NCBI RefSeq assembly: GCF_900163565.1
Contig: NZ_FUHU01000026.1
Location: 310,001 to 374,000, forward strand
Source of the DNA: Agrococcus casei LMG 22410
Lineage (GTDB): Bacteria > Actinomycetota > Actinomycetes > Actinomycetales > Microbacteriaceae
DNA: 64,000 bases
Direction: 5' to 3'
Shown: in pieces, positions 1 to 8,428 of the stretch
Position numbering within the stretch: position 1 is the first letter of the stretch
Layout of the letters: the number at the start of each line of letters is the position of its first letter
Position numbers and translations under genes: made by a program
Notes under the pieces: model-generated
What the model was told of the DNA's origin: nothing
Database searches by the model: none
What the model saw: the letters and a program-made list of their open reading frames with translations, nothing else

Positions 1-2
1 TG

Positions 3-923
3 GGGCCGAGCGAAGTCGGCGTGCTCGAGCCGCTGACGGGCTGGCGGCTGCGTAGCGTGCCAGCCGATGTGCTGTTCTCGCCCATGCAGACCATCGGCAC
101 GATCGGCCGCGCCTGGCCTGTGGTCACGACGGTGCACGATCTGATCTACTACCGCCATCCCGAGCCGCCGCGCGATCTGCCCGGGTTCGTCAGGCTGCTC
201 TGGCGCATCTACCACAAGGCGATGTGGCCGCAGCGGATGCTGCTGCGGGGAGCGGATGCGGTCGTCACCATCTCCGACGCCACGCGCCGGCTCATGACCG
301 AGCACCGGCTCGACGTGCGCCCGATCCACGTGGTGCCGAATGCCTCTGCGCCGCTGGGAGCTCCTGTGACGGTCCAGGAGCCCGCCGGCAGGCGCTTGGT
401 CTACATGGGGTCGTTCATGCCCTACAAGAACGTCGAGACCCTGGTGCGGGCCATGCGCGAGCTGCCCGACTACGAGCTGCACCTCGCCGCACGCATCAGC
501 GACGACGATCGCCGGCGGCTGCAGGATGCAGCGCCGGTTGCGCGCATCGTGTTCCACAACGGCATCTCGGATGACGACTACGCCGAGCTGCTGCGGCAGT
601 CGACGGCGCTCGTCACCGCGTCGCGCGACGAGGGCTTCGGCATTCCGCTGCTCGAGTCGATGGCGCTCGGCGTGCCCGTCGTCGTGAGCGACATCGGTAT
701 CTTCCACGAGGTGGCGGGCGAGGCCGGGCTGTACGCCGACCCCGACGCTCCGGAGGAGTTCGCCGCGCGGGTGCGCGAGCTCGAGCGGCCGGAGGTGTGG
801 GCAGAGCGCTCGAAGGCAGCTGCTGCACAGGCAGAGCGATTCTCGTGGGAGCGCTCCGCAGCCGAGCTGCACGGCTTTCTGCGCGAGGTCGCTACGCGAT
901 CAGCGCGTCGGCGAGCTCGCTGA
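3..923 (+). CDS. glycosyltransferase family 4 (GT-B), 5' partial
   Basis: The reading frame is open from the window edge, so the N-terminus lies outside; about 306 residues are visible against roughly 370 for the family. The segment HDLIYYRHPEP and the later ADAVVTISDATRRL are typical of the GT-B acceptor half. The C-terminal half carries the nucleotide-sugar site, with GFGIPLLESMALGVPVV (catalytic E-x7-E region) and then VSDIGIFHEVAGEAGLYADP. It probably transfers a sugar to a cell-surface glycan or lipid carrier; donor and acceptor cannot be read from sequence. The last 32 bases overlap the convergent sirtuin gene. Confidence 0.85.
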   Translation, partial: GPSEVGVLEPLTGWRLRSVPADVLFSPMQTIGTIGRAWPVVTTVHDLIYYRHPEPPRDLPGFVRLLWRIYHKAMWPQRMLLRGADAVVTISDATRRLMTEHRLDVRPIHVVPNASAPLGAPVTVQEPAGRRLVYMGSFMPYKNVETLVRAMRELPDYELHLAARISDDDRRRLQDAAPVARIVFHNGISDDDYAELLRQSTALVTASRDEGFGIPLLESMALGVPVVVSDIGIFHEVAGEAGLYADPDAPEEFAARVRELERPEVWAERSKAAAAQAERFSWERSAAELHGFLREVATRSARRRAR

Positions 924-1710
924 GCACCTCGCCAGCCGCGCCCTCGACGCGAACGTCGGCCCGCGCATCCCACCTGGTCGGTCCGCGGTTGACGATCGCG
1001 ACCGGAAGATCGCGTCTGCGAGCCGCGTTCAGCACGCGAACGGCCGAGTTGACCGCGAGCGACGAGCCCGCGACGAGCACTGCCTCGGCCTGGTCGACAG
1101 CGGTCTGCGCCCTGGCGAAGACTGGCTTCGGCACGAGCTCGCCGAAGAACACCACATCGGGCTTCAGGATGCCGCCGCAGTCTGGGCACGCCGGCACGCG
1201 CATCCGATCATCGCCGACCGGCGTCACGTCGCCGTCGGGGTTCAGCGCGACCGCGTCAGGCTGCTCGATCCAGGGGTTCAGCTCGTCGATCCAGCGTGCG
1301 ACAAGGGTGCGGTCGAAGACGTGTCCGCTGCGGAGGCACCGCACCGTGCTCAGCCTGCCGTGCAAGTGGATGACATCGGATGCGCCTCCCGCTTCATGGA
1401 GCTCGTCGACGTTCTGCGTCACGACGGAGGTCACGAGGCCGGCCCGCTGCATGCGGCCGACAGCGAGATGCGCCTCGTTGGGCACGACCTCGCTGAAGAG
1501 CCGCCAGCCGAGATGGGCTCCTGTCCAGTAGCGCTCGCGCGCATCCTCTGACTCGAGAAAGCGCTCGATGGTCATCGGAGTGCGCTGCGGCGCGCCCTCG
1601 CCGCGGTAGTCGGGAAGGCCGCTCTCGGTCGAGACCCCGGCTCCGGTGAGCACGATGAACCGCTTGCCGCGGAGCATTGCGACGAGACCCTCGGGCGACG
1701 TGTCGATCAC
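892..1710 (-). CDS. Sir2-family NAD-dependent protein deacylase (class II-like)
   Basis: Predicted 272-residue sirtuin that removes acyl groups from lysines using NAD+. GAGVSTESGLPDYRG (about residues 23-37) binds NAD, TQNVDELH follows (98-105), and the catalytic His is in HLHGR (H117). The zinc site is unusual: the second pair C175/C178 is intact, but the first pair reads C125-L-R-S128 where a CxxC is expected, so one ligand is lost. The start is GTG at 1710; TAGGAT lies 6 bases upstream, suggesting a leaderless transcript. The 3' end overlaps the convergent glycosyltransferase by 32 bases. Confidence 0.88.
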   Translation of the reverse strand: MIDTSPEGLVAMLRGKRFIVLTGAGVSTESGLPDYRGEGAPQRTPMTIERFLESEDARERYWTGAHLGWRLFSEVVPNEAHLAVGRMQRAGLVTSVVTQNVDELHEAGGASDVIHLHGRLSTVRCLRSGHVFDRTLVARWIDELNPWIEQPDAVALNPDGDVTPVGDDRMRVPACPDCGGILKPDVVFFGELVPKPVFARAQTAVDQAEAVLVAGSSLAVNSAVRVLNAARRRDLPVAIVNRGPTRWDARADVRVEGAAGEVLSELADALIA

Positions 1711-1753
1711 GTGCTCATCCTACGGACAACTAGACTCGAGAGGACGGGGGATC

Positions 1754-2581
1754 ATGGGATACACAGTTGCGGTCAAGTCCATCGAGGACGCCGAGTTCGA
1801 CGACTACACGAACCTGACCGACGTCGCACTCCGGCGAAAACAGGAGCCTGAGCGCGGCGTGTTCATTGCCGAATCGAAGAACGTCCTGGCCCGCGCCCTC
1901 GAGAACGGGATCGAACCTCGAAGCGTGCTCGTCAGCGAGCGATGGCTGCCGCAGATCGAGCCCCTCGTCGCCGATCACGACATTCCGATCTACGTCGCCG
2001 ACGAGCAGATGCTCGAGACGATCACCGGCTTCCACCTGCACCGCGGCGCTCTCGCGGCGATGCACCGGCCGCCCATGGCTGACCCGGCCGACATCATTGC
2101 CGGGTGCAGGCTCGTCATCATCATCGACGGAGTCGTCGACCACACCAACGTCGGTGCGATCTTCAGGTCGGTGGCCGGTCTCGGCGCAGACGCCGTGCTC
2201 ATCACCGACCGCAGCGCCGACCCGCTCTACCGTCGCAGCGTGCGCGTCAGCATGGGAACCGTGCTGCAAGTGCCATGGACGCGCATCGGCTCGCTGCATG
2301 ACGCGCGGGAGGCCCTGCACGACGCCGGCTTCACGATCGCCGGCCTCGCACTGGCCGACGACGCCGTCAGCCTGACCGACTTCGCAGCCGACGGCCCCGT
2401 TGCGCTCGTGCTCGGCAGCGAAGGCCACGGACTCGACCGCAAGGCGCTGTCGGCATGCGATGCGACGGTGGTCATCCCGATGATGCACGGAGTCGACTCG
2501 CTGAACGTCGCAGCGGCGTCAGCGGTGGCAACATGGGCAGTGAGGAATTCGATGCAGGAGGCTGAACCCGATCATGGCTGA
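1754..2581 (+). CDS. TrmH/SpoU-family RNA 2'-O-methyltransferase
   Basis: 275-residue SPOUT methyltransferase that 2'-O-methylates rRNA or tRNA with SAM. All three SpoU motifs are visible: NVGAIFRSVAGLGADAV, LVLGSEGHGLD, and IPMMHGVDSLNVAAASA, which form the knotted SAM pocket. The N-terminal substrate-binding part includes GVFIAESKNVLARAL. The ATG at 1754 is chosen because a GGACGGGGG ribosome site sits just before it. The gene overlaps the next one by 8 bases, suggesting cotranscription. The RNA target cannot be assigned. Confidence 0.9.
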   Translation: MGYTVAVKSIEDAEFDDYTNLTDVALRRKQEPERGVFIAESKNVLARALENGIEPRSVLVSERWLPQIEPLVADHDIPIYVADEQMLETITGFHLHRGALAAMHRPPMADPADIIAGCRLVIIIDGVVDHTNVGAIFRSVAGLGADAVLITDRSADPLYRRSVRVSMGTVLQVPWTRIGSLHDAREALHDAGFTIAGLALADDAVSLTDFAADGPVALVLGSEGHGLDRKALSACDATVVIPMMHGVDSLNVAAASAVATWAVRNSMQEAEPDHG

Positions 2582-3824
2582 ATCTGACCGCAGGGGAGTG
2601 CATCCCGCAATCGCCGGAACCGTGGTGCTCGTGCTGTTCGTGCTCGTGCTGTACGCGGTGGCGAGCATGCTCGCGTCGCCTCCGAGCGTCGCCGCCCAGC
2701 CGAAGGACGACATCACGGGCGTCAGCGAAGAGGGCGAGCCGCTCGCGCTGCCGCGAGGCACCGACGCCGGAGCAGTCGCCATCATCGGACACGACGACGC
2801 CATCGAGTCGACCGGCGACGACCAGCCGCTGCCCATGGCGAGCATCGCGAAGATCGTCACCGCGCTCGTGCTGCTCGAGGAGCACCCGATGGAGCCCGGC
2901 TCCGACGGTGCCACGATCACGATGGGCGAGACCGACCTCCAGTACTACTGGGACATGGTCGCCGAGCAGGGATCCCTCACCGATGTGCGGGCTGGCGCCG
3001 AGCTGAGCCAGCGCGAGCTCATGGAGCGCATGCTCGTCATCTCGAGCGGCAACGCCGCCCTCTCGCTCGCCAACTGGGGCTTCGGCAGCCAGGAGGCATT
3101 CGTCGAGGCGGCCGCGAGCTGGATCAGCGAGCAGGGCCTCGAGAGCATGACGGTCGTCGACCCGGTCGGCATCAGCGCAGACTCCGTCGCCACCGCGGGC
3201 GACATGGCGAGGCTCGCGCGCATCGCATACGACAACGAGACGCTCCGAGAGCTGCTCGGGGTCGAGCGCATCCAGGTCTTCGGCAGCTGGGCCGCCAACT
3301 CCAACCCGCTGCTCGGCGAAGACGGCGTCACCGGCGGCAAGACCGGCTCGCTGTTCGCCAGCGGCTCGAACCTGATGCTGTTCGCAGAGCGCGAGGTGGC
3401 CGGAACCCAGGTTCCCGTCGTCTCGGTCGTCGTCGGCGTCACCGGCACCGCCTCGGTATCGACGGCCTCGCTGAGCCTGCTCGATCAGGCCTACAGCGGG
3501 TTCCGCGAGCAGGTCGTGCTGCCTGAGGGCACCGTCGTCGGCGAGTACCAGGCCGACTGGAGCGACCGGGTCATCACCGCATCGACGGCGGAAGACCTCA
3601 CCGCCGTCACCTGGAAGGGCATCGAAGTGCCCGCCGCTGTGCTGCTGCAGGAGGTCGAGCCGGGCACCCTGTCAGCGTCGCCCGGCAACCTCACGGTCTC
3701 GAGCTTCGGCACGACCACGAGCGTCGAGGTCAAGACCGACGGCGTCATCCCGCCGCCCGACTTCCTCTACCGTCTGCTCCACCCGCAGATGGCGATCAGC
3801 TGGGTCGCTGGTCTGTTCGGATAG
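2574..3824 (+). CDS. D-alanyl-D-alanine carboxypeptidase, S11 family
   Basis: 416-residue serine peptidase that trims the terminal D-Ala of peptidoglycan stem peptides. One N-terminal membrane helix (about residues 11-33) places the catalytic domain outside the cell. The three penicillin-binding motifs are present: S90-x-x-K93 in MASIAKIV, S159-G-N161, and K257-T-G259 in VTGGKTGS. The region after about residue 290 resembles the PBP5-type C-terminal beta domain, and the extreme C-terminus is hydrophobic. It is translationally coupled to the methyltransferase upstream and overlaps the convergent SGNH gene by 29 bases. Confidence 0.9.
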   Translation: MAESDRRGVHPAIAGTVVLVLFVLVLYAVASMLASPPSVAAQPKDDITGVSEEGEPLALPRGTDAGAVAIIGHDDAIESTGDDQPLPMASIAKIVTALVLLEEHPMEPGSDGATITMGETDLQYYWDMVAEQGSLTDVRAGAELSQRELMERMLVISSGNAALSLANWGFGSQEAFVEAAASWISEQGLESMTVVDPVGISADSVATAGDMARLARIAYDNETLRELLGVERIQVFGSWAANSNPLLGEDGVTGGKTGSLFASGSNLMLFAEREVAGTQVPVVSVVVGVTGTASVSTASLSLLDQAYSGFREQVVLPEGTVVGEYQADWSDRVITASTAEDLTAVTWKGIEVPAAVLLQEVEPGTLSASPGNLTVSSFGTTTSVEVKTDGVIPPPDFLYRLLHPQMAISWVAGLFG

Positions 3825-4581
3825 GCACCGCATCCGGCCGCTTCGGCGACAGCAGATCGCCGGACGACTTGCCGGTGAGGCGTCGCACGACCCATGGGCC
3901 CAGGTGCTGCCTGGCCCAGGTGATGTCGTCGGCACGTGCCGAGCGCCACGACTTGTGGGGGAGCGGCTCGGGCTCGAGGTGCGCGAGCGAGTGGTCGACG
4001 CCGAGCGAGTCGAGCACCAGCATGGCGATCTCGTGATGCCCGACGGGTGAGAAGTGCAGCCGATCCGGCGCCCACATGTGCGGCTCCTGCAGGTGCTTGG
4101 CATTCCACAGGTCGACAACCACCGCCTCGTTGCGCGTGGCGATGCCCGCGAGGTTCGAGTTGTAGATGCCGACCCGACCCCTGATCTGCCGCAGCACGGG
4201 CGTCTTGCCGATGTCGGGGCCGTTGAAGAACAAGACGGTCGCTCCGTCACGCCCGAGCATCTGCACGAGCGACTCGAGGTCTGCTGCGACAGAGTCCGGC
4301 CCGGCGCCCGGTCGCAGCATGTTGTTGCCGCCAGCAGAGACCGAGATGAGGTCGGGCTTCAGCGCGAGCGCCGCCTCAGCCTGCTCGACACGGATCTGCT
4401 CGAGCAGCCGGCCGCGAATCGCGAGATTCGCGTAGGCGAACCCGTCGACCGACTTCGAGAGCTCTTCGGCCACTCGGTCGGACCAGCCTCGAACCCCGTT
4501 CGGAAGGCTGGGCTCCTCGTCTCCAACGCCCTCTGCGAACGAATCGCCTATCGACACATATCTGGTCCAGGGATGCTGCAT
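3796..4581 (-). CDS. SGNH/GDSL hydrolase
   Basis: 261-residue esterase-like protein. Block I (YVSIGDSFAEGVGD) holds the nucleophile Ser, block II is AYANLAIRGR, block III is SVSAGGNNML (Gly and Asn of the oxyanion hole), and block V is DRLHFSPVGHHEIA with the catalytic Asp/His. No signal peptide is visible, so it is probably cytoplasmic; the substrate is unknown. The second Met (4581) is preferred because CAGAAT lies 7 bases upstream, within the alternative ATG at 4590. It is convergent with the carboxypeptidase and divergent from dinB. Confidence 0.87.
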   Translation of the reverse strand: MQHPWTRYVSIGDSFAEGVGDEEPSLPNGVRGWSDRVAEELSKSVDGFAYANLAIRGRLLEQIRVEQAEAALALKPDLISVSAGGNNMLRPGAGPDSVAADLESLVQMLGRDGATVLFFNGPDIGKTPVLRQIRGRVGIYNSNLAGIATRNEAVVVDLWNAKHLQEPHMWAPDRLHFSPVGHHEIAMLVLDSLGVDHSLAHLEPEPLPHKSWRSARADDITWARQHLGPWVVRRLTGKSSGDLLSPKRPDAVPIRTDQRPS

Positions 4582-4619
4582 GCGTCCCATTCTGTCAGCG
4601 ATGCTGGAAAGCTGGTCTC

Positions 4620-5882
4620 ATGAGCAAGCAGGACGGCACCGACCGCCTCGTCTCGACGCCTGATGTCGACGACAGAGGCGCCACGGTGCTGCACGTCGAC
4701 CTCGATGCGTTCTTCGCGAGCGCCTCGCTGCTCGACAAGCCGCATCTGCGGGAGCTGCCGGTCGTGATCGGCCACGACACGACGCGCTCGGTCGTGACTG
4801 CTGCGACCTATGAGGCCAGGCGCTACGGCGTGCACTCGGCCATGCCGATGGCGAGGGCCAAGCAGCTGTGCCCCCAGGCGGTCATCATCGACGGCGACTT
4901 CGATCTCTACCGTCGACTCTCGAAGCAGGTCATGGGGGTCCTGCACGACGTCTCGCCCGAAGTCGAGCAGCTGGGCATCGACGAGGCGTTCGTCTTCGTG
5001 GCGGGCGCGGCCAAGCTGCTGGGGCGACCCTTCGACATCGCCACAGGCATCCGCCGCCGCGTGCACGACGAGACCGGCCTCGTCGCCTCGATCGGTGCAT
5101 CCTCGAACCGCTTCATCGCAAAGCTCGCCTCCATGCGCGCGAAGCCCGACGGACTGCTCGTGATTCCGCCGAGCGAGATCACCCGGTTTCTGCACCCGCA
5201 GCCCATCTCGGCGATGTGGGGTGTGGGGCCGGCAACCGAGAAGAAGCTGTCGCGCTACGGGCTGCGCACGGTGCAGGACATCGCTGAGACGCCGCTGGAG
5301 CGCCTGCAGCAGTGGATCGGCAGTGCGGGCGGGGCACGGCTGCACGAGCTGGCGTGGGGCCGCGACGAGCGCTCTGGAGTCGCTGAGCGCGAGCGCGAGA
5401 AGTCGATCGGCCACGACCACACGTTCCGAGACTCCGTGACCGATCCCGTCGGGCTGCGCAGCGAGCTGGCGCGACTCGCCGGGGGAGTCGGCAAGCGTCT
5501 GCGTGCAGCCGGGCTTGCGGGCAGAACGGTGACCATCAGGGTTCGCTACGACGACTTCACGACGCTCTCGCGCTCGAAGACGCTGCCGCGCGCCACTGAT
5601 GTCACCCGTCAGATCACCGAGACCGCGTGGGCTCTGCTCGATGCGATGGGGCCGCAGCCTCCCGTGCGCCTGCTGGGCGTGCAGGCGAGCTCGCTCGGAG
5701 AACCCGGCGACGGCGGCGACACGCTGTTCGACGACGAGGACTTCACAGAGGACCCCGGATGGTCGGCAGCGGAACGCGCGGTCGACCGGCTCCAGGAGCG
5801 GTTCGGGTCTGATGCCGTTCGCCCCGCAAGCGCCCTCAGGCTCGGACGCAAGCGCGAGGACTTCGGTCGCGGCGACTCCTGA
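4620..5882 (+). CDS. dinB: DNA polymerase IV (Y-family)
   Basis: 420-residue error-prone translesion polymerase. The palm carries LHVDLDAFFASA (metal-binding Asp) and QLGIDEAFVFVAG (the S-x-D-E motif, with Gly in place of Ser). The finger motif is VVTAATYEARRYGV. The thumb HhH region contains MWGVGPATEKKLSRYGLRT, and the C-terminal little-finger domain is present. There is no obvious beta-clamp motif at the extreme C-terminus. The short divergent gap to the SGNH gene holds its promoter. It belongs with the other DNA-damage genes in this window. Confidence 0.94.
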   Translation: MSKQDGTDRLVSTPDVDDRGATVLHVDLDAFFASASLLDKPHLRELPVVIGHDTTRSVVTAATYEARRYGVHSAMPMARAKQLCPQAVIIDGDFDLYRRLSKQVMGVLHDVSPEVEQLGIDEAFVFVAGAAKLLGRPFDIATGIRRRVHDETGLVASIGASSNRFIAKLASMRAKPDGLLVIPPSEITRFLHPQPISAMWGVGPATEKKLSRYGLRTVQDIAETPLERLQQWIGSAGGARLHELAWGRDERSGVAEREREKSIGHDHTFRDSVTDPVGLRSELARLAGGVGKRLRAAGLAGRTVTIRVRYDDFTTLSRSKTLPRATDVTRQITETAWALLDAMGPQPPVRLLGVQASSLGEPGDGGDTLFDDEDFTEDPGWSAAERAVDRLQERFGSDAVRPASALRLGRKREDFGRGDS

Positions 5883-5894
5883 GGCAGCAGCCGC

Positions 5895-6560
5895 TCAGCC
5901 GCGGCGGAACAGCTCCTTCGCGGCTATCCACAGCATGAAGCTGCCGATGACGAGCTCGCCGCCGTCTTCCACGAAGTCGCCGAAGCTGTGCTTGAGGCCG
6001 TCTGACAGCACCGACGCCGAGAACACGTCGAAGGCGATGCCGAAGACCCCGAGCGCGATGATCGCGAAGGCCATCTGTCGCATCATCGGCAGCTCGCGGG
6101 GCGTGGCGCGACGCCAGGCGACCACTGCCGGAATGAAGAACAGCGCGAACATCAGCAGATGCATCGAGGTGCTGAGCACTTCGATCATCGGAACCCCGAA
6201 CAGCTCCGGCTCGGCGAGCGGGCCTCCGATCACATCGCGCAGCCAGCGCCCGAAGTGCACCGGAAGATCGGTCATGTCGGCGCCCCAGAAGTAGAACGAG
6301 AGGAACGCGTAGGGGAGCGGGCGCCAGTTTCGCCACAGTGCCGCAATGGCGAGGAACATGACAGCGAGCACGAGCCATTTGCCCTGCAGCACCCGCTCGG
6401 CGAAGCCTCCGCTGGCAGCCAGACTGAGGTCGATGTACTCGCCGACTCCCAGCAGCGCGAACGCGAAGTGCACCGCGATGAGCAGCGCGTCGATGGCCAG
6501 CAGGGCAACGAGGAACACTCCTGTCACGGAGCGTCCGTCTCGAACCTTGGCTTTCGTCAT
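5895..6560 (-). CDS. multi-spanning membrane protein of unknown function
   Basis: I do not recognise a family. The 221-residue product has about six hydrophobic segments, including VFLVALLAIDALLIAVHFAF, LVLAVMFLAIAALW, MHLLMFALFFIPAVVAW and MAFAIIALGVFGIAFDVF. The cytoplasmic N-terminus is basic. The loop AFLSFYFWGADMTDLPVHFG is rich in aromatic residues. The ATG at 6560 is chosen because AGGAG lies 8 bases upstream; in-frame ATGs at 6575 and 6593 are alternatives. It is convergent with dinB with a 12-base gap. Confidence 0.7.
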   Translation of the reverse strand: MTKAKVRDGRSVTGVFLVALLAIDALLIAVHFAFALLGVGEYIDLSLAASGGFAERVLQGKWLVLAVMFLAIAALWRNWRPLPYAFLSFYFWGADMTDLPVHFGRWLRDVIGGPLAEPELFGVPMIEVLSTSMHLLMFALFFIPAVVAWRRATPRELPMMRQMAFAIIALGVFGIAFDVFSASVLSDGLKHSFGDFVEDGGELVIGSFMLWIAAKELFRRG

Positions 6561-6754
6561 TCCCGCTGCTCCTGTCATCCTGCGTTCGAACAAGTCTGTG
6601 ACGATGCTGGCCGTGTTTCGCGTTCTGCGAGCCAGTGTTGCCGGACTCTCACCGTCTTCTCACGAATCGGATGCGGGGCACGCGGGGGAGTGTCGGCGGC
6701 GGCGTCAAACCCGTGCTAGTGTTGTCTCTCGGTTCGCATTGCGAATCATTACCT

Positions 6755-6840
6755 GCGCGGATGGCGGAATTGGCAGACGCGCTAGCTTGAGGTGCTAGTG
6801 CCCGTATTAGGGCGTGGGGGTTCAAGTCCCCCTTCGCGCA
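6755..6840 (+). tRNA. tRNA-Leu (anticodon GAG)
   Basis: 86-base class II tRNA. The acceptor strands GCGCGGA (6755-6761) and TTCGCGC (6833-6839) pair, with discriminator A at 6840. The anticodon stem CTAGC/GCTAG encloses the loop TTGAGGT with anticodon GAG, reading CUC leucine codons. A long variable arm follows, and the T arm is GGGGG-TTCAAGT-CCCCC. The CCA end is not encoded. Confidence 0.96.
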
Positions 6841-6845
6841 CAGGG

Positions 6846-6887
6846 AAAAACCAAAGGCCGTGACTGACGTCACGGCCTTTGGTTTTT
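6846..6887 (+). terminator. strong bidirectional intrinsic terminator after tRNA-Leu
   Basis: A perfect 19-bp stem (6846-6864 with 6869-6887) closes a TGAC loop. It starts with A5 and ends with T5, so it can terminate transcription in either direction. It lies 6 bases after the tRNA. Confidence 0.93.
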
Positions 6888-6941
6888 CGTGGATTGGGCG
6901 GGACCAGAGTGGACTCCGGATTTGTGTTTTCGTGGAAAGAG

Positions 6942-7041
6942 CTGCTGACGTCACGGCCTTTCCTCAGCAGCCCGTGCACCAGAAGCCGCAATCTGCGGGT
7001 CCGTGCACGAGAAGCCGCAGATTCTGCGGCTTCTCGTGCAC
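6942..7041. repeat. palindromic repeat cluster (REP/MITE-like) downstream of tRNA-Leu
   Basis: Three linked structures. 6942-6971: arms CTGCTGA/TCAGCAG around a second copy of the terminator half-site TGACGTCACGGCCTTT. 6972-6998: imperfect copy of the next element. 7003-7041: a 39-base near-perfect palindrome with 19-base arms starting GTGCACGAGAAGCCGC and one central base. No reading frame is supported here. The rest of 6888-7104 shows nothing else recognisable. Confidence 0.75.
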
Positions 7042-7104
7042 GGATGCCCGGCTCGAGTCTTGCTGGCACTGCCACGCATCAACAGGGTGAAGCGCCACTG
7101 ACGG

Positions 7105-7110
7105 TAGCCT
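7105..7110 (+). promoter_or_regulatory. -10 hexamer giving a likely leaderless start for the M20 peptidase
   Basis: TAGCCT lies exactly 6 bases before ATG 7117 with no ribosome site between. This favours ATG 7117 over GTG 7111 as the start. Confidence 0.5.
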
Positions 7111-7116
7111 GTGACC

Positions 7117-8418
7117 ATGCAGATTCCTGACCTCTCACCGACGGCCGTTCTGGCTCGCGACCTGATCCGCATCGACACGTCGAACTACGGCGAGGGCCGC
7201 TCGAACGGCGAGACCGAAGCCGCCGAGTACGTGGTCGCCTTCCTGTCTGACCTGGGCCTGACCCCGCGCATCTACGAGTCGGCTCCCGGCCGCACATCCG
7301 TCATCGCAGAGGTCGAGGGAGCAGACCCCTCGCTGCCGAAGCTCGTCGTGCACGGTCATCTCGATGTCGTTCCTGCAGACGCGAGCGAGTGGAGCGTCGA
7401 CCCGTTCGCCGGCGAGATCCGCGACGGCCTGCTCTGGGGTCGCGGCGCCGTCGACATGAAGAACATGGACGCCATGATCATGCAGTCGGTCGCCGACATC
7501 CTGCGCGCGGGCAAGCGTCCGCGCCGCGGCCTGATCCTGGCATTCTTCGCCGACGAGGAGGCCGGCGGCGTCTTCGGCGCAGGCTGGATGGTCAAGAACC
7601 ACCCCGAGGTGTTCGAGGGGGCAACCGAAGCCATCAGCGAGGTCGGAGGCTACTCGGTCGAGGTCGCCGGCAAGCGCGCCTACCTGCTGCAGACTGCCGA
7701 GAAGGCCATGCAGTGGATCAAGCTGACGGCTTCCGGCACGGCAGCCCACGGCTCGCAGGTGATGCGCGACAACGCGATCACGAAGCTCTCGCGTGCAGTC
7801 CACGCGCTGGGCGAGAGCGAGTTCGACATGCACCTGAGCGACACCACGCGCGCGCTCCTCCAGGGCCTCGCAGACCTGCAGGGCGTCGACTACGACGACT
7901 CGAAGGCAGAAGAGCTCGCGGCATCGGCAGGCACCGCATCAAGGTTCCTGCTCTCGAGTCTCCGCAGCACCGCGAACCCGACGATGCTCGACGCCGGCTA
8001 CAAGCACAACGTCATTCCGCGCGTCGCCAGCGCCCGTGTCGACGTGCGCCCGCTGCCGGGCCACGAGGACGCAACCCGGACGCGCATCCAGGAGATCGTC
8101 GGCCCCGACATCGAGATCGAGACGATCTTCGACGACAAGGGCCTCGACCACCCCTTCGAGGGCGAGCTCGTCGAGGCAATGGTTGGCGCCCTCGGACGCC
8201 ACGACCCCGAGGCGACAGTCCTGCCGTATATGCTTTCTGGCGGCACTGACAACAAATCACTTGCTGAGCTGGGCATCCGGGGCTACGGATTCGCTCCGCT
8301 GAAGCTTCCTGCAGACCTCGACTTCGCCGCCATGTTCCATGGCGTCGACGAGCGAGTCTCGCTGGAGGCGATCGACTTCGGCACCGACGTCCTGACCGAC
8401 CTGCTGCTGACCTACTGA
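7117..8418 (+). CDS. M20/M25/M40-family zinc metallopeptidase
   Basis: 433-residue dipeptidase or deacylase of the ArgE/DapE/CPG2 superfamily. Metal-binding motifs are in order: VVHGHLDVVPAD, WGRGAVDMKN, the general-base Glu in FFADEEAGG, and a C-terminal GGTDNKSLAELGI region. The internal dimerisation (lid) domain spans roughly residues 190-310 (KLTASGTAAHGSQ). No signal peptide is visible, so it is cytoplasmic. The substrate cannot be inferred. It is followed by uppP after only 10 bases. Confidence 0.9.
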   Translation: MQIPDLSPTAVLARDLIRIDTSNYGEGRSNGETEAAEYVVAFLSDLGLTPRIYESAPGRTSVIAEVEGADPSLPKLVVHGHLDVVPADASEWSVDPFAGEIRDGLLWGRGAVDMKNMDAMIMQSVADILRAGKRPRRGLILAFFADEEAGGVFGAGWMVKNHPEVFEGATEAISEVGGYSVEVAGKRAYLLQTAEKAMQWIKLTASGTAAHGSQVMRDNAITKLSRAVHALGESEFDMHLSDTTRALLQGLADLQGVDYDDSKAEELAASAGTASRFLLSSLRSTANPTMLDAGYKHNVIPRVASARVDVRPLPGHEDATRTRIQEIVGPDIEIETIFDDKGLDHPFEGELVEAMVGALGRHDPEATVLPYMLSGGTDNKSLAELGIRGYGFAPLKLPADLDFAAMFHGVDERVSLEAIDFGTDVLTDLLLTY

Positions 8419-8428
8419 AAGAAGAACC

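Noticed and set aside
6755-7041. tRNA-Leu with nearby repeats as a phage or island attachment site
   Set aside because: No integrase, no direct repeat of the tRNA 3' end within the window, and flanking genes are housekeeping.
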